This document shows, one piece after another, positions 37,341-49,790 of a DNA stretch of 64,000 bases (positions within the stretch are counted from its first letter, which is position 1; the number at the start of each line of letters is the position of its first letter). Below the pieces are notes generated by a model, which saw only the letters and a program-made list of their open reading frames with translations, made no database searches and had not been told where the DNA came from. Source of the DNA: Trema orientale (Eukaryota > Streptophyta > Magnoliopsida > Rosales > Cannabaceae); the NCBI GenBank assembly GCA_002914845.1, contig JXTC01000072.1:263730-327729 (forward strand). The letters run 5' to 3'. The position numbers and the translations under genes are program-made.

Positions 37341-40300
37341 ATGACCAATCTACCCCCACCATTAATTCTCCTCCAATCAGCAATCACCTTCTTCCTCCTC
37401 CTCCTCGTCGGCCCCATCCAATCCCGGCCCGACACGTCACCACGGACATTCTCCGTCACCGACTTCGGCGCCTCGGGCGACGGCCTCCGCTACGACACCG
37501 CGGCGATCCAATCCGCCATCGACGCGTGCCCCGGAGGGCAGAGATGCCGCGTGGTCTTCCCCCCAGGGGGGACCTACCTCACGGGGACGGTCCGGCTCAA
37601 ATCCGGCGTCGTGCTGGAGGTGCGAGAGGGCGCGACGGTCCTGGGCGGCGCGAGGATGGAGGACTACCCGAGGGAGCAGTGGAGGTGGTACGTGGTGGTG
37701 GCGGAGAACGCCTCCGACGTGGGGATCACGGGCGGCGGAGCCATCGACGGGCAGGGCCGGGCCTTCGTGGAGAGGTTCGACGAGAGAAAGAATGTGATGG
37801 TGAGCTGGAACCGTACGGGCGCCTGCTACGGCGACGAGTGTAGGCCCAGGTTGGTTGGCTTCCTTGGCTGCAGAAACGTCGTCGTTTCCAACGTTACGCT
37901 CACACAGCCCGCTTATTGGTGGTAAAACCTTATCTTATCCACTCTGTTTTCTTTTCTTATTCCGTTAATTATTAGGGGCTTCTTTGTCAATAATTTTTCA
38001 TTTTTGTTGGCAATGTCCAAGATAACAATTAAGAATAGGCGGAATTATAAATTTGAAAATTATAACCTCTAAATAATTTCAACTTTTGTTCGCAAATTTC
38101 TATATTAGAATACTTTTTTTTTTTTTTTAAACTACATGATGTGGCATATAATTGTCTCCATAAAAATGATAAATGTCTGTCATAATTTGTTTGGAGTAAG
38201 TTTTAATTATATGAATTGTCACAATATAAATAATTAATATTGTTATACTTATTTGTGATGCATTTCAATTTACTAATTGAAGAGTGCAACTCATCTGAGT
38301 GGTATTAAACAAAAATGGTAAATGAGGTTGGATTCTAGCACTACCATTTTTCTAATATCTATTTATGATGTTTTTTCTCTTTCTATTAAGAATTTTTAGC
38401 ATTATTGTATTTGGGNAAAAAAAAAGGAAAAAATACTTTTCCTAGAATTTTATAAAACATCATTTTGAAACTTTTGTCTTTGTTAATTAATGTGTCCAAA
38501 TTCTATATATTAAATAAGGGCGCGTCTACAGTAGGGGCGCCTTTACGTAGGGTCCTGTCTATTCACCGTTGGATGGGAATCTGTATATAAATAGATTCTC
38601 CACAGATTCCTGTTATTCCCCACATATTCCCATCCAACGATAATTAAGGCATGACCCTACGTAGGGACGCCCCTACCGTAGCCATCCCCATTAAATAATG
38701 ACATCAAATCTAAGTTCAGCATTTCTTGAAAAAATTTTCTATTTTTTATTTGAAACCAAAGAAAAGAAAATGGAATCCTTTGCAATTTCTTTTTTTCTTT
38801 TCTTTTTCAAACGGAGCATTATTTTTGGCAAAAATTTTATTTCTAAAATGACTTCGAGGCTCTTACAAAATGAACAACCATCTTTTTACACTCAGCGGCC
38901 CACTTAAGTGCTCATTTTTTTTTTTTTTTAACTAATTTCATTTTTTAACGTTGTAATTTTGGCTAACTTCTCTGTTTATATTCTGTACCCTCTATGTTTT
39001 TAATAATGATCCATGTCTGAGTTGTCTTCTTTATTTAACTGTCCTTTGGACCTTGTTGCTTTGAAAGTTACAAATGTAGTCATCGAATAAAACCGATTAG
39101 TCTTACTTAAATGTCCATCATTATTGATCTTTATATCTTCTTCTCCTCTATCTTTATTTTTTTTAAAAAAGAAACTCACCATGCTTGTCAATATCAAATG
39201 ATAATTGGGGTTGTTCAATAATCGTTGCTTGTGTTATTGGCCCTATGAACTGGAAAAAACAGAAGACCCTACATGTGTGTATGATGTCACATTCATTCGT
39301 CGACCCTTGTTGAGTTGTAACCATTAGAGATACATCAGCAACCGGCCCTAGAAAATGTCCCTTGTTTAAATTTTGATGTATTTATTTATCATTGTGCACT
39401 TTATGTCATTGGCAACCAAATTAAAATATCTTTTATGTATGTCCCTTATCAATATTTGTATATCAACCAAAGAAACCAGTACATCCGATTATGGAAGTAG
39501 TAAATATGATTATAGAAAATGGTATGATGTTTTACATAGTTTTCTCAAGTAATCTTAGCTGAGAAACTTAGTAATAAAATGAAAGTAAGAGACTAAGTAT
39601 TTATTCGTATAAATCATGAACTAGTTTGAGATTCCGCTAGCAGGTAACAAGTATGACTAACTTAAACTTGGGCCAAGCAAGTTGAGACATTCTCTTCTGC
39701 CATTGGGATGAATAGATATAGCTGTAAACCACTTTGGCACGTGCATGTAGGGCCTTTTTCGTAGTTATCCATTGAACATAAAGGATAGCTAGACCTCTAT
39801 CTCCATGGAGGCGGAGGGCGAGTTTGTTCTTTCATTTGTTTTTGAGAGTTGGGGGTTACTTACTGAGACCCTTTTCAATCTTATCCACACAAAGAGAGAT
39901 ATACGGCACCTGAAAACATATGGGGTCCACGAAAAGGAATCCCTGGTTCGATTTTTATGTGAAGCTAATTATTCGTTAGAAGTGGCAAACTGCCACTGTC
40001 AACTCAACTTGGTGAAATGAGGTTTCCAAGAAAAAAGAAGAAAGAGAACAAAGTTGGTGACTTGAGGATGGTCATCGGTTGTCTGTCGCTTTATTCACTA
40101 GCCCTTCTGTTTTCTTTCCTTTTCACACTTGTATCTCTCTTTTCTGCGATGAATTTAAATTATTGTTTTTGGTTTAAATTGTGATATCACTTTTGTTTTA
40201 ACCCGGGTTAAAAGACTTGTTGCATCATATTCCATTTCTTTGCATTTTCTTTGATCCCTTGCTATGGCATGAGTTATTTGTAATGGAGTCCTATTCTTAC

Positions 40301-42394
40301 AAGTTGTTCGGGATACCAAACTTTTTGCACCAATTTTTATACCAAGTGATGTAGCAGTTTTTAACCACACAAAACTATTACTACTTAAGAATTTGTATAG
40401 TTTGGTCCCATTTGCAGTTTTAATGTGATTTAATATCGTGTCATTTAAAACATGTCACATAAAATTTTGGTACAATTGGTGTCTCTAGCTCCGCGATGTT
40501 GAAACTAGAGTAACATACTAATGTCTTCAAAGTATTTTGACCATTTTCGTGAGTATTTCCAAGGCAAAGATTGAAAAATGTGTTTGATTCAACTAGTACT
40601 GAATATATTTACTGATATCGACTTGATTGTTGTACTTGATTATTAATATAGTCCGTTTGAACTGGATTATCACCAGTGGTTAACTGCTGTGTTCTTATTG
40701 TGTTTAATGCATGATTCTGGCTAATAACCTGATGGAGATATTGCATAATTGCAGCTTGCATATTGTACGGTGTGAAAACACATCCATTCATGATGTTTCA
40801 ATTTATGGAGATTTTAATACACCAAATAATGACGGAATAGATATTGAGGATTCAAATAATACAGTTATTACAAGATGTCATATCGATACAGGAGATGATG
40901 CCATCTGTCCGAAGACATCTACTGGACCTCTTTATAATTTAACGGCCACAAACTGTTGGATTAGAACAAAGTCATCAGCAATCAAATTTGGCAGTGCTAG
41001 TTGGTTCGATTTTAAGGGTCTGGTGTTTGACAATATTACTATTGTTGATTCCCACAGAGGACTCGGATTTCAGATACGTGATGGAGGTAACATTGTCTAG
41101 CTTTCCATTTAACTGAATTCTCTCAGTACAGAAAGAAAATAAAATGCACCAAATTTAACGCAAAAGTCAATGCATCCTTTTATAGAGAAATTTTCTAAAA
41201 TTAGACATCAAGCAATACTATGATGCTCACTATTAGTGCATAGTACTACACACTAATAAAGATGTGGGCTACAATACATATATCATATATGAGACTCATT
41301 TCATTACAAAGCGGTGAAATACAGAACTGGTGGCCCTAGGCTTTTTTTTCTGACTCGTACTTTCTTTGGTTCTAGTTGGAAGAATCCTTCCAAAATGCTA
41401 ATTTCTATTATGCTCAATTTTCTTTTGTTTGTAGGACATTTTAGGTCAATGGGCACCACAAATTCTGGATAATTAGTACTTCCAATAGGGCATGCAAGCA
41501 ACATGTATAACTAGTGCTATTATGTGATGAGTTTTGATTGTAAAACTAGTGCTAGTTGTCTCCAGAGACTTAATAGCATGAGCTTGAAAGAATAATCTAA
41601 ATACATTTCAACTGTAGGATTAAATAATGCTTCTGCAGTTATGTTGGGTTCATAATGCATAATGAACTGAGGAGAAAGGAAAGAAATAAGCCTCAAGGCA
41701 CTTAAAACAATTTCTTATGTTCTATAATACAATATTTTGCATCTTTGTTTCTCTATAGTCTAATTTAACGAATAGTTTTCTGAAGTCTGAACTTCGTAGT
41801 TGAGATTTAAGATCGGCAAATTACAACATTCATGGCTATTATATAAGCCATTTTGTTTCCTAGTCTTCTCAGTGTCAATAGTTTAGCGCTTATTCAACTT
41901 TTGCAGGAAATGTAAGCGATGTAACCTTCTCAAACATTAACATCAGCACAAGATACTATGATCCATCATGGTGGGGAAGAGCAGAGCCTATTTATGTGAC
42001 CACTTGCCCAAGGGACTCAAGTTCAAAGGAGGGCTCAATCTCTAACATACTCTTCGTTAACATCACTGCAAATTCCGAAAATGGTATCTTCTTATCTGGT
42101 TCTAAAGGTGGAGTACTAAGTAATCTGAGATTCGTAAACATGAATTTCACTTACAGAAGATGGACGGAATTTGGTGGTGGACTGGTAGACTATAGACCAG
42201 GATGCCAAGGACTAATTAATCATAACTCGGCTGGATTCTTGATGGAACACATTGACGGATTAGAGGTTGAAAATGTTAACATGAGATGGTTCGATGATCG
42301 ATCAATGCGGTGGAATATACCTCTAGATTTCAGGCCTGCAACTGTAAATAACATATCCCTACTTAATTTCCATTCAGGTTTGTTCAAACAGTGA
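37341..42394 (+). CDS. GH28 polygalacturonase-like protein, secreted
   Basis: A glycoside hydrolase family 28 protein (right-handed beta-helix) expected to act on pectin in the cell wall. Exons 37341-37921, 40755-41086 and 41907-42394 give 466 residues, in phase with GT/AG introns of 2833 and 820 bp. A signal peptide covers about residues 1-28 (hydrophobic ITFFLLLLVGPI). The mature part starts with FSVTDFGASGDG, typical of the family. Exon 2 carries TPNNDGIDIEDS and TGDDAIC: Asp220, Asp241 and Asp242 match the catalytic aspartates. The classical NTD motif is NND, and the GHG and RIK motifs of endo-polygalacturonases are absent (SSAIKFGSASW and FQIRDGG instead). It resembles, from memory, the At3g57790 subgroup. 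Exon 1 is strikingly GC-rich. Substrate and mode are not certain. Confidence 0.92.
38518..38689. mobile_element. 172-bp Mutator-type MITE, copy 3, in GH28 intron 1
   Basis: Same structure as the copies at 25230 and 36537. Exact 9-bp target duplication ATTAAATAA at 38509-38517 and 38690-38698. It inserted into the first intron of the GH28 gene without touching its splice sites. Confidence 0.9.
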
Positions 42395-43179
42395 AGAGAT
42401 AAGAGAGAAAGATCAAGAGAACCATTGGACAATGCCATTATTTTGATAGTGTTATGGACTTTATTGAAGCAGGGTTCAATGTTTTCCACGAAACCTGCTG
42501 TTCGTTTTGTCATCTGAAAGGTATTTGTAAAATCATACAGTTTTCATTGTGGAATAAAGATTGCATTTACCTTTCAGTATTTATATGACTGGGGCCATTA
42601 AAGCAAAGGTGACATACCTCTCTAGCTGCAATGGTCTTGCTTTGTCTTCAATTTAAAATCCTATTTTTGATGACATGGGATGGGTAATTCAACAAGTGAA
42701 AACCCGCCAATTTTATAAGATAAATGTTAAATCTACATTACTAAAATGTAAAAAAATAACATAGTATTTATTTACCAAGAAGTATAAGCAATAATAGATA
42801 GTTTTTTTGAATTTTAATCATTGATTAACGTGAATCTCACGTGTGAGTCTTATTATGAGATTAACTTTTGTCAACACCTAAATATTCTAGCATCTAATAG
42901 ACTAATAATTGGCATATGTTCTTGTAACAAAACTCAACAATAAGATCAAAAGCTGACTAAGTCACTAAATGTTTCACGGTAAAAATTTTAGAAATTTTTT
43001 TATCATACTTTTCCTTGTATGTAATTGGACCATTAAGCATGGTTGGGGGGCCTTTTGACCCACGATGAATTTGATTTCTTTTCCTCCTTTCAACTTTCAC
43101 TCAAAAATGCTTACATGTACGGAATGCCCAAGTAAGCTGTAAGCTACAAAAATTCTCCTAGGTATTTGATACGCATCTA
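42395..43179. other. GH28 3' region and PPR upstream region
   Basis: The first 200 bases are probably the GH28 3' UTR (ATAAAGATTG near 42553 may be a polyadenylation signal). No further gene; no clear PPR promoter element. Confidence 0.4.
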
Positions 43180-45208
43180 TTGCTCCCCAATATGCTTCGT
43201 AAAATTGTCAATTCATATTGGTACCCAAATCATGAACTTTTTTCCTTCATCGTCTCCGACCCATCAACCCTTCAACGGTCACTTTTCTCATCGTTCCCGC
43301 CAATTTCAACATATTTAAATGCTTTATGCTCCAACGGTCGACTGAGTGAAGCTTTGTTGCAAATGGCGGTTCAAGGCCTTGAAGTTAAGTTTGAAAGCTA
43401 CGACACCGTATTGAATGAGTGTGTTAGCCAAAGGGCTGTTAGAGAAGGCCAAAGGGTCCATGCCCACATGATCAAAACTTGTTATCTTCCTATTGTGTAC
43501 TTAAGGACCCGCTTGATTGTCTTGTATGCGAAATGCGAATGTCTTGGCGATGCACGGAAGATGCTCGATGAAATGACTCTGAGAAATGTGGTGTCTTGGA
43601 CGGCCATGATTTCAGCTTATTCTCAGAGGGGGCATGCCTCCGAAGCCTTGAATCTTTTTATTCAAATGTTAAGATCAGGTAGTCGTATTTATTTTTACTC
43701 GAAAGTTTATTTCTTTATGATTTTGGTCTTAGGGCAGCTGGCATGTAAAATTTGCAGGTACAGAGCCTAATGAGTTCACCTTTGCTACTGTACTAACTTC
43801 ATGTACTGGTCGTGGTCTTGCGGGATTTGACTTAGGACGGCAAATCCATTCTTTAATATTTAAAAGAAATTTCGAATCCCATATGTTTGTTGGGAGCTCG
43901 CTACTTGACATGTATGCCAAAGCCGGTAGGATTCATGAAGCTCGAGGAGTTTTTGAATGCTTGCCAGAAAGGGATGTTGTTTCTTGTACTGCTATCATCT
44001 CTGGATATGCACAACTGGGTTTTGATGAAGAGGCATTGGAACTATTTCGTCAGTTACAAAGGGAAGGAATGGTTCCGAACTATGTCACTTATGCTAGTCT
44101 ATTAATGGCATTATCTGGGCTTGCTGCTTTGGATCTTGGCAGGCAAGTTCATAGCCATGTCCTTCGGTTCGAACTGCTTTCGTATGTGGTTCTTCAGAAC
44201 TCTTTTATTGATATGTATTCAAAATCTGGAAAACTTTCTTACTCGAGAAGGATATTTGATAGTATGACTGAGAGAACTGTTATCTCGTGGAATGCCATGA
44301 TTGTAGGATATAGTAAACATGGAATGGGAAGAGAGGTAGTTGAGCTTTTCAATTTAATGAAAGAAGAAAACAAAGTGAAACCTGATTCTGTCACTTTTTT
44401 GGCTGTTTTATCTGGCTGCAGCCATGGAGGGATGGAAGATAAAGGGTTGGAAATTTTTCACGAGATGAGCAAAGGGAAAGATGGGACTAAGCCAGAGACG
44501 GTGCATTATGGTTGTGTCGTCGATTTGCTTGGTCGTTCTGGTCGAGTAGATGAGGCGTTTGAGTTTATTAAAAAAATGCCTTCAGAGCCAACAGCTGCTT
44601 TATGGGGTTCTCTTTTAGGTGCTTGTAGGGTTCATTCCAATGCTGATATTGGTGAATTTGCAGGTCGTCAGCTTCTAGAAATTGAGCCCGAAAATGCTGG
44701 GAACTATGTCAATCTTTCTAATATATACGCTTCTGCTGGAAGATGGGAAGATGTAAGAATCATCAGGGAGTTAATGAAGGAGAAGGTTGTGATAAAGGAA
44801 CCCGGAAGAAGTTGGATTGAAATTGATCAAATTCTTCATACTTTTCATGCAAGTGATCGTTCTCATCCAAGAAGAGAAGATGTCAAAATGAAGCTCAATG
44901 AATTATCTGTCAAGTTTAAGGAAGTTGGTTATGTTCCGGACTTGAGTTGTGTTTTGTTTGACATTGATGAGGAGCAAAAAGAGAAGATTCTCTTGAACCA
45001 CAGTGAAAAACTTGCTTTGGCTTTTGGTCTGATTGCCACTCCTGAAGGAATGCCTATCCGTGTTATAAAAAATCTCCGAATTTGTGTTGATTGCCATAAT
45101 TTCGCAAAGATTTTCTCAAAGGTTTATGGAAGAGAAGTGTCTCTGAGAGATAAAACCCGGTTCCATCGAATTGTAGGAGGAATCTGTTCTTGTGGAGACT
45201 ACTGGTGA
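43180..45208 (+). CDS. DYW-class PPR protein, At3g13770-like, mitochondrial
   Basis: PPR proteins of the PLS-DYW class bind organelle transcripts and typically carry out C-to-U RNA editing. Exons 43180-43678 and 43758-45208 (79-bp intron, GT/AG, in phase) give 649 residues. PLS repeats run from about residue 75 to 500, with anchors NVVSWTAMISAYSQ, FVGSSLLDMYAKAG, DVVSCTAIISGYAQLG and ISWNAMIVGYSKHG. E-type motifs follow (PTAALWGSLLGACRVH, EPENAGNYVNLSNIYAS), then the DYW deaminase with HSEKLALAFGL (His and Glu of the zinc site), ICVDCHNFAKIFS (zinc cysteines) and the terminal SCGDYW. The residues needed for deamination are all present. The order of motifs matches At3g13770 as I recall it, annotated as mitochondrial. 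The intron is short and splits a glycine codon in the first repeats. Confidence 0.93.
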
Positions 45209-47342
45209 CTTATGGACGAATGTGTTGGTTTCAGTTCAGCTTTCTGGCCGTTTTCGGCAATATGAAAAATGGGACAAACATACGGAGAAAGAAAAGCAAA
45301 GTTTGGCCTAATGGTAATGTGAGGAACTGTGTCAACTATGGATAGAACTACATTGGTTGCCTCTAACATTAAAGAGATGGGACTGGTATGTGGTTCAGGA
45401 TGAGCGTACAGAGAAATCTTTTTAGACTCTCCTAGTTTTGTGAAGATCAGCCATAAACGTGGTAGTTAGATGTTGACTATTCTTTTAAATTATTTGTAGA
45501 AAATAGAAAAGAAAGAGTATTAAAAGAATATAGTTCATTACAGTCATGATTTACCACGGTAAGGAGACTGATGATTCTGAACTTCTGTCTGAAGCCATAC
45601 TAGAGAGAACAAGAATCATGGTGATTGAATTCTGCTCACGATTATTGACTTGGAAATTCTTTCAATGTGATTTGATCCTCTTGGGCATTATTGAAGCAAT
45701 TGAGAGGATCAACCCCAAATTATAAAATTCCTATTTTAATGATATTTGACATCACAAAGTAGTGAAAATTGTGGAAAATTGTGGCCACGGATTATTTACA
45801 TATGTTAATGCTTATGTTAGCTATGTGAAAGTTAATGTATAACTAAAATTTTGAGTAGAATGGAGACTGGAGAACTTAGTAAAACTGCGTCCCCGAAACA
45901 TAGGACTACCTGGCCATTTTGCCACTAAACACTATGCTTAGTGATTATTCACAACTTATGTTGCCATAAGTTGTTATATCGATCGAATATTATCTTTGGA
46001 GACATTTTCATAGATAGCAGCTTTCAGGAGAGGTTTAATTCTTTTATTTTTGGGAAAAAGTGAAATCATTTATTAATAAGAGACACTTGCTACAAAAGGA
46101 GCAATGCAGTCACTGTCCACCCAACAGTAGAGGTATTTAGAATGCAGTAGTTGATTTAAACTTTCTAAAACATCAAAGATTTTATCCCAGAAATTACTTT
46201 GATTAATACTCGGTCACCATGAAAATAGGGAAGCAAAAGGGTGAAAAGAGATTTTTACAAAACAAAAATTGCGACACTAAGCTTTGGTTATAACTTGGAT
46301 TTTTAGAGGGAAATAAAAAAAATTTCAAGAGATTTTATTTTCTCTTATTTGGATAGAAACAAAAAACGACAACAATTTTTTTTCAAGAAAAGTGAGAGTT
46401 TGATTTGATGTTATTTTTTAGTATATAGAATTTCAACACATTAATTAGTAAAACCAAAAATGTCAAAATGAAATTCTATAAACTTAGGAAAAGTATTTTT
46501 TTATTTGTTTTTTCATGATTTTTTCCTCACAATTTTTTTTCCTCCAAAATCCAGTTCCGAATGGAGCTTAAGGGCCAGTTTAGTATTGTTGTGCTGTTTA
46601 GAGGATTTCCGATTCCGAGAAAGTTGGAAGCTAAAGCTAAAAACTAAATTTTTTCAACATCTCAAAACTACTGTGAAAGAAGCAGTTGGATTCTGTGTCA
46701 ATCATTTTTGGAATCTTTTACCAAACAATTCGGTTGGCAAGGCAAAGCTAGCAATTCATGATTTGATAAAAGCCAGTTTACCAAATACCGATTATAGCAT
46801 AGATTATACCATGACCGGAATCAGGAGCTTTAAAAGCTATCCCAAACTACTCCTAAGCTATTATGTTGAAAATTCAACCACTATATCACAAAACTCGATC
46901 ATTATGTCCATAAAAAAGCAGTCACTACCTACAAAAGCTAAACTAGAGAGTAAACTCCCATGAGGGAGAGAATAAGAATGATGATATGAAATCAAAAGAC
47001 AAGACGAGAGAAACAAGAGGATGAAAAGGATATTTCACAAATAAAAACTTAGTATAAAGACTTATAATTTCACAAATAGGAACTACTAAAAAACTTACAA
47101 GCAAAAAGTAACTGTCAAAATAGGAAAGCCAAGATCCAAAAATGATTCTCAAGACTACTTTCCTAAATATTGAAGGAAAAGAGGTTGGGAATCACTTTTG
47201 GTGTTTAGATTTATTGTTTTAGCATTTTTTTTTTAGTTTTATCTATCAAGACGATTTTTTGTCAAAAAACTGTCACTTCTCTAAATGTTTAAGTCAGCTA
47301 CTAAATCTCTAATACATCCCCATATTAACTCCTATTTCTGAG
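45209..47342. other. Intergenic DNA after the PPR gene
   Basis: Up to about 45500 is probably 3' UTR. 46565-46960 opens with GGGCCAGTTTAGTATTGTTG, a type of end seen in plant MITEs, and contains an open frame of 152 codons (46505-46963) without any recognisable domain; I treat it as a chance frame in a decayed transposon. Nothing else is supported. Confidence 0.4.
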
Positions 47343-47695
47343 AAGGAAAATTAGACATTTTATGATATTTTCAGAAAAAAATTGAAAAATACGGTGCTTT
47401 GCATTTTTTTTAGGTATGGTACGATTTTTATTAGAAAAATACCATTTTCTAAAAAATATTTAAAAAAATTCCTTTTTTAAAATATTAATTAGTAACTGGT
47501 GACTAGTTTCCAAAAACTGGTAAAGTTATTTATAACTGGTAACCAGTATCCATTTTAAAAATGATATTTTTTTACATTTTTTAAAAAATAATATTTTTCT
47601 AATAAAAACTGTACTCAAATTTGAAAAAAACCTGACCTCCATATTTTTGTAATTGTTTTGGATTTTTATAGGTAAAAATATTATAAAGCCATTCT
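47343..47695. repeat. Dispersed foldback repeat, copy 2
   Basis: Second copy of the repeat at 29131-29512, with the same ordered phrases (AAATTAGACATTTTATG, GTACGATTTTTATTAGAAAA, AACTGGTAACCAGT, ATTTTTCTAATAAAAA, GTAATTGTTTTGG). It ends about 15 bp before the large MULE begins. Confidence 0.65.
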
Positions 47696-47710
47696 AAAAC
47701 TCTCCCAGAA

Positions 47711-47768
47711 GAGAAAAGGACATGGATATGACCTATTTTGGGTCAGTTGGATATTTTTAGGACTAGGC
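47711..47768 (+). repeat. Left terminal inverted repeat of the MULE
   Basis: Matches 57454-57511 in inverted orientation, with GAGAAAAGGACA at the outermost position. About 80% of positions agree by eye. Confidence 0.8.
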
Positions 47769-48505
47769 TCAATAATAAATTTTTTATGACTAGAAATTGG
47801 GGCCCACATGAGTTAAAATACGAAAATGTTCTCAGGATACTCTTAACCAACATAGCTCAAAAAGTGACACGACCCTATCACTCTGACTGACATGACCCTA
47901 CGTTTCCTTTCCCCGTAAAACTCATTTCTCTCTCATCCTTTCTCCATTTCTCTCTCCTCATCTCTTTATCTCTCTCTCTTATTGTCTCAGTTCCCTAAAA
48001 ATTAAAGAGATAAAACCGTCGAAAACTGAATTTAAAAGCTACAGAAATCGAAGGAAAAAAACTACCCGTTCACTCTGTTTAAGTTGTAGTGTTTTTTCCT
48101 CGTATCAATGAAACCAAAAACACCGAAAATAGTCAATACCCGTTCTGCAGAGGGAAGAAAATCTTCTTCAAAACCCTCACCCAAAAGTTCGTCATCGAAG
48201 ACGAGAACGTTGTCGAAGAAGCGAGTGGAAGAGAAGAAAATCCCAGTCTATAAATAAGCCGATTTGAAGCTCAAAAAATCGATAGAAGAGGACACAAAGA
48301 TTCAGATTTTTTGATTTTTTTTTAATGTCTATGCAAAATTTTATTTTAGGTCAACGTAAGCCCTTTATGGGATTTGTTGGTAATATATTTGAGTAATTGG
48401 TGTGAATTTTTATTTTTAGGTATTGATTATCATTATTGATAAATTTTGGGATTCGATCATACTGTTTACAGAGTGGATGTTTCACTGGTTGCATGCACTT
48501 AGCTA

Positions 48506-49005
48506 GGGTCAAGAACATCTTAATTGTACGTCAAGACAATTTTAAACCTAGCCAAGTGCTTCTTGGCCAACGTCAAGAGGATCTTGACTCTCATCAAGAT
48601 CTTCTTAATCTTAGTCAGTGGTTGTTGATAATAATTCATGACCCTCGGTCAGGTCAGTAAGCATAGGTTAAGAAAGGCTTGACCCTAGGTCAGTTGAAGA
48701 ATAGTTTGACCTATGATGAAAGGAGCCTAGGCCAAGTAGATTTTCACCCTACGTTGTGGTCAAGACACTCTTGATCCTCGCCAAGTGGTTGTTGACAGTA
48801 GTTATTGACTACCCTAGGTTAGGTCAGTAAGCTCTTGCCCCTAGTTCAAGAGTTTATTGACCGTATGCAAGGTTAAGAATCGCTTGACTTGAAGAGAGCC
48901 TAGTTATTGACTTTAGGTCAATAATGCATTGACCTGATGCTAATTTAAAGTTCTGTAGTTCATGTCAAGCGACGCTTGATCCTAGGTTATGTACATCTTG
49001 ACTTC
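48506..49005. repeat. 22-bp palindromic repeat array A
   Basis: Degenerate head-to-tail units containing GGTCAAGA and TCTTGAC words, for instance GGTCAAGAACATCTTAATTG and TCAAGAGGATCTTGACTC. It lies between accessory-gene blocks 1 and 2, in an intron-like position. Confidence 0.75.
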
Positions 49006-49496
49006 AAGTGTAGAACAGTATTTAACTCAACTTATTTCAATAGTTTTCTTTGTTTCCTACTAATAATATAATTGTGTTTATTTTGCAGGCGTAGAAGAGA
49101 TATGTCTGCGAGAATCAAATAATGAATGAGAAGGTAAATACGCACAAAACAGTTCATGAGGTGATGACGGTTATAAATAAGAAATTAACAGAGGAGTAAA
49201 AGCAGTTATTTGCACATACATATTTCGGCGATTTTTTAGGTGTGCTGTATGTAACACAGTCTGGATAGATATTATACAACACGATAATGAGGCAGGTGTA
49301 TTATAAGGAGTCCAAGAAGGGTAATAATAAAGACATTGAAATTGATGTATGTGGTATCTTGGTGCCATTCACGAAGGTACACATGGCGCTTATATCCGGA
49401 TTAAAAATTCATGGAGATAACAACATCAATTTAATAAAGCTCAGAGATGATATCAAGGTCAAGTACTTCAGCTCAGAAAAAAATATCAAGTAGAAC

Positions 49497-49790
49497 TGAA
49501 AGTCGGTCAGTTTCAGTCAGTTTTCGACAAAATTCCTACCAAATCGAACTTCTCGGTTTTAATATATTGAAAACTAAAACCGACCACCAGAAAAAGAAAC
49601 ACTGACTGAAACCGAATTTTCAGTTTTCGATCGACTTTGGTGTTTATTAAGTAATAAATGTAATCAATACTTTATATGCAACATATTAAACAAGTGGCTT
49701 AGTGGTTGCTGTGCCTTTGTCTTAAGTGCACTTGGTTAATGCTTGTTGGGTTCGAATCCTACTAACGTTATTTTTTTTAGAAACCAAAAA
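49497..49790 (+). mobile_element. Insertion in the accessory gene with tRNA-type Pol III boxes
   Basis: This segment interrupts the DUF1985 coding block. It contains TGGCTTAGTGG (49695-49705), an exact match to the tRNA A-box pattern, and GGTTCGAATCC (49749-49759), an exact B-box, 54 bp apart, followed by a T-run at 49770. The acceptor stem does not pair, so it is not a working tRNA; a tRNA-derived SINE remnant is likely. The part before it (49500-49640) is built from repeats of CGGTTTT/AAAACCG words. Confidence 0.55.

Noticed and set aside
37280..37843. 187-codon frame overlapping GH28 exon 1
   Set aside because: It is a +1 shadow of the real exon: proline/arginine-rich text caused by high G+C, while the other frame carries signal peptide and GH28 motifs.
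46505..46963. 152-codon plus-strand frame after the PPR gene
   Set aside because: No domain, no homology I recognise, and the region starts with a MITE-like end; composition is that of non-coding DNA.
48506..49005. CRISPR-like reading of the regular repeats
   Set aside because: The units are head-to-tail and degenerate without unique spacers, and the genome is a nuclear plant genome; they are minisatellite arrays.
49688..49770. Functional tRNA gene
   Set aside because: A and B boxes are perfect but the acceptor stem and anticodon arm do not pair, so a SINE-like relic is a better reading.
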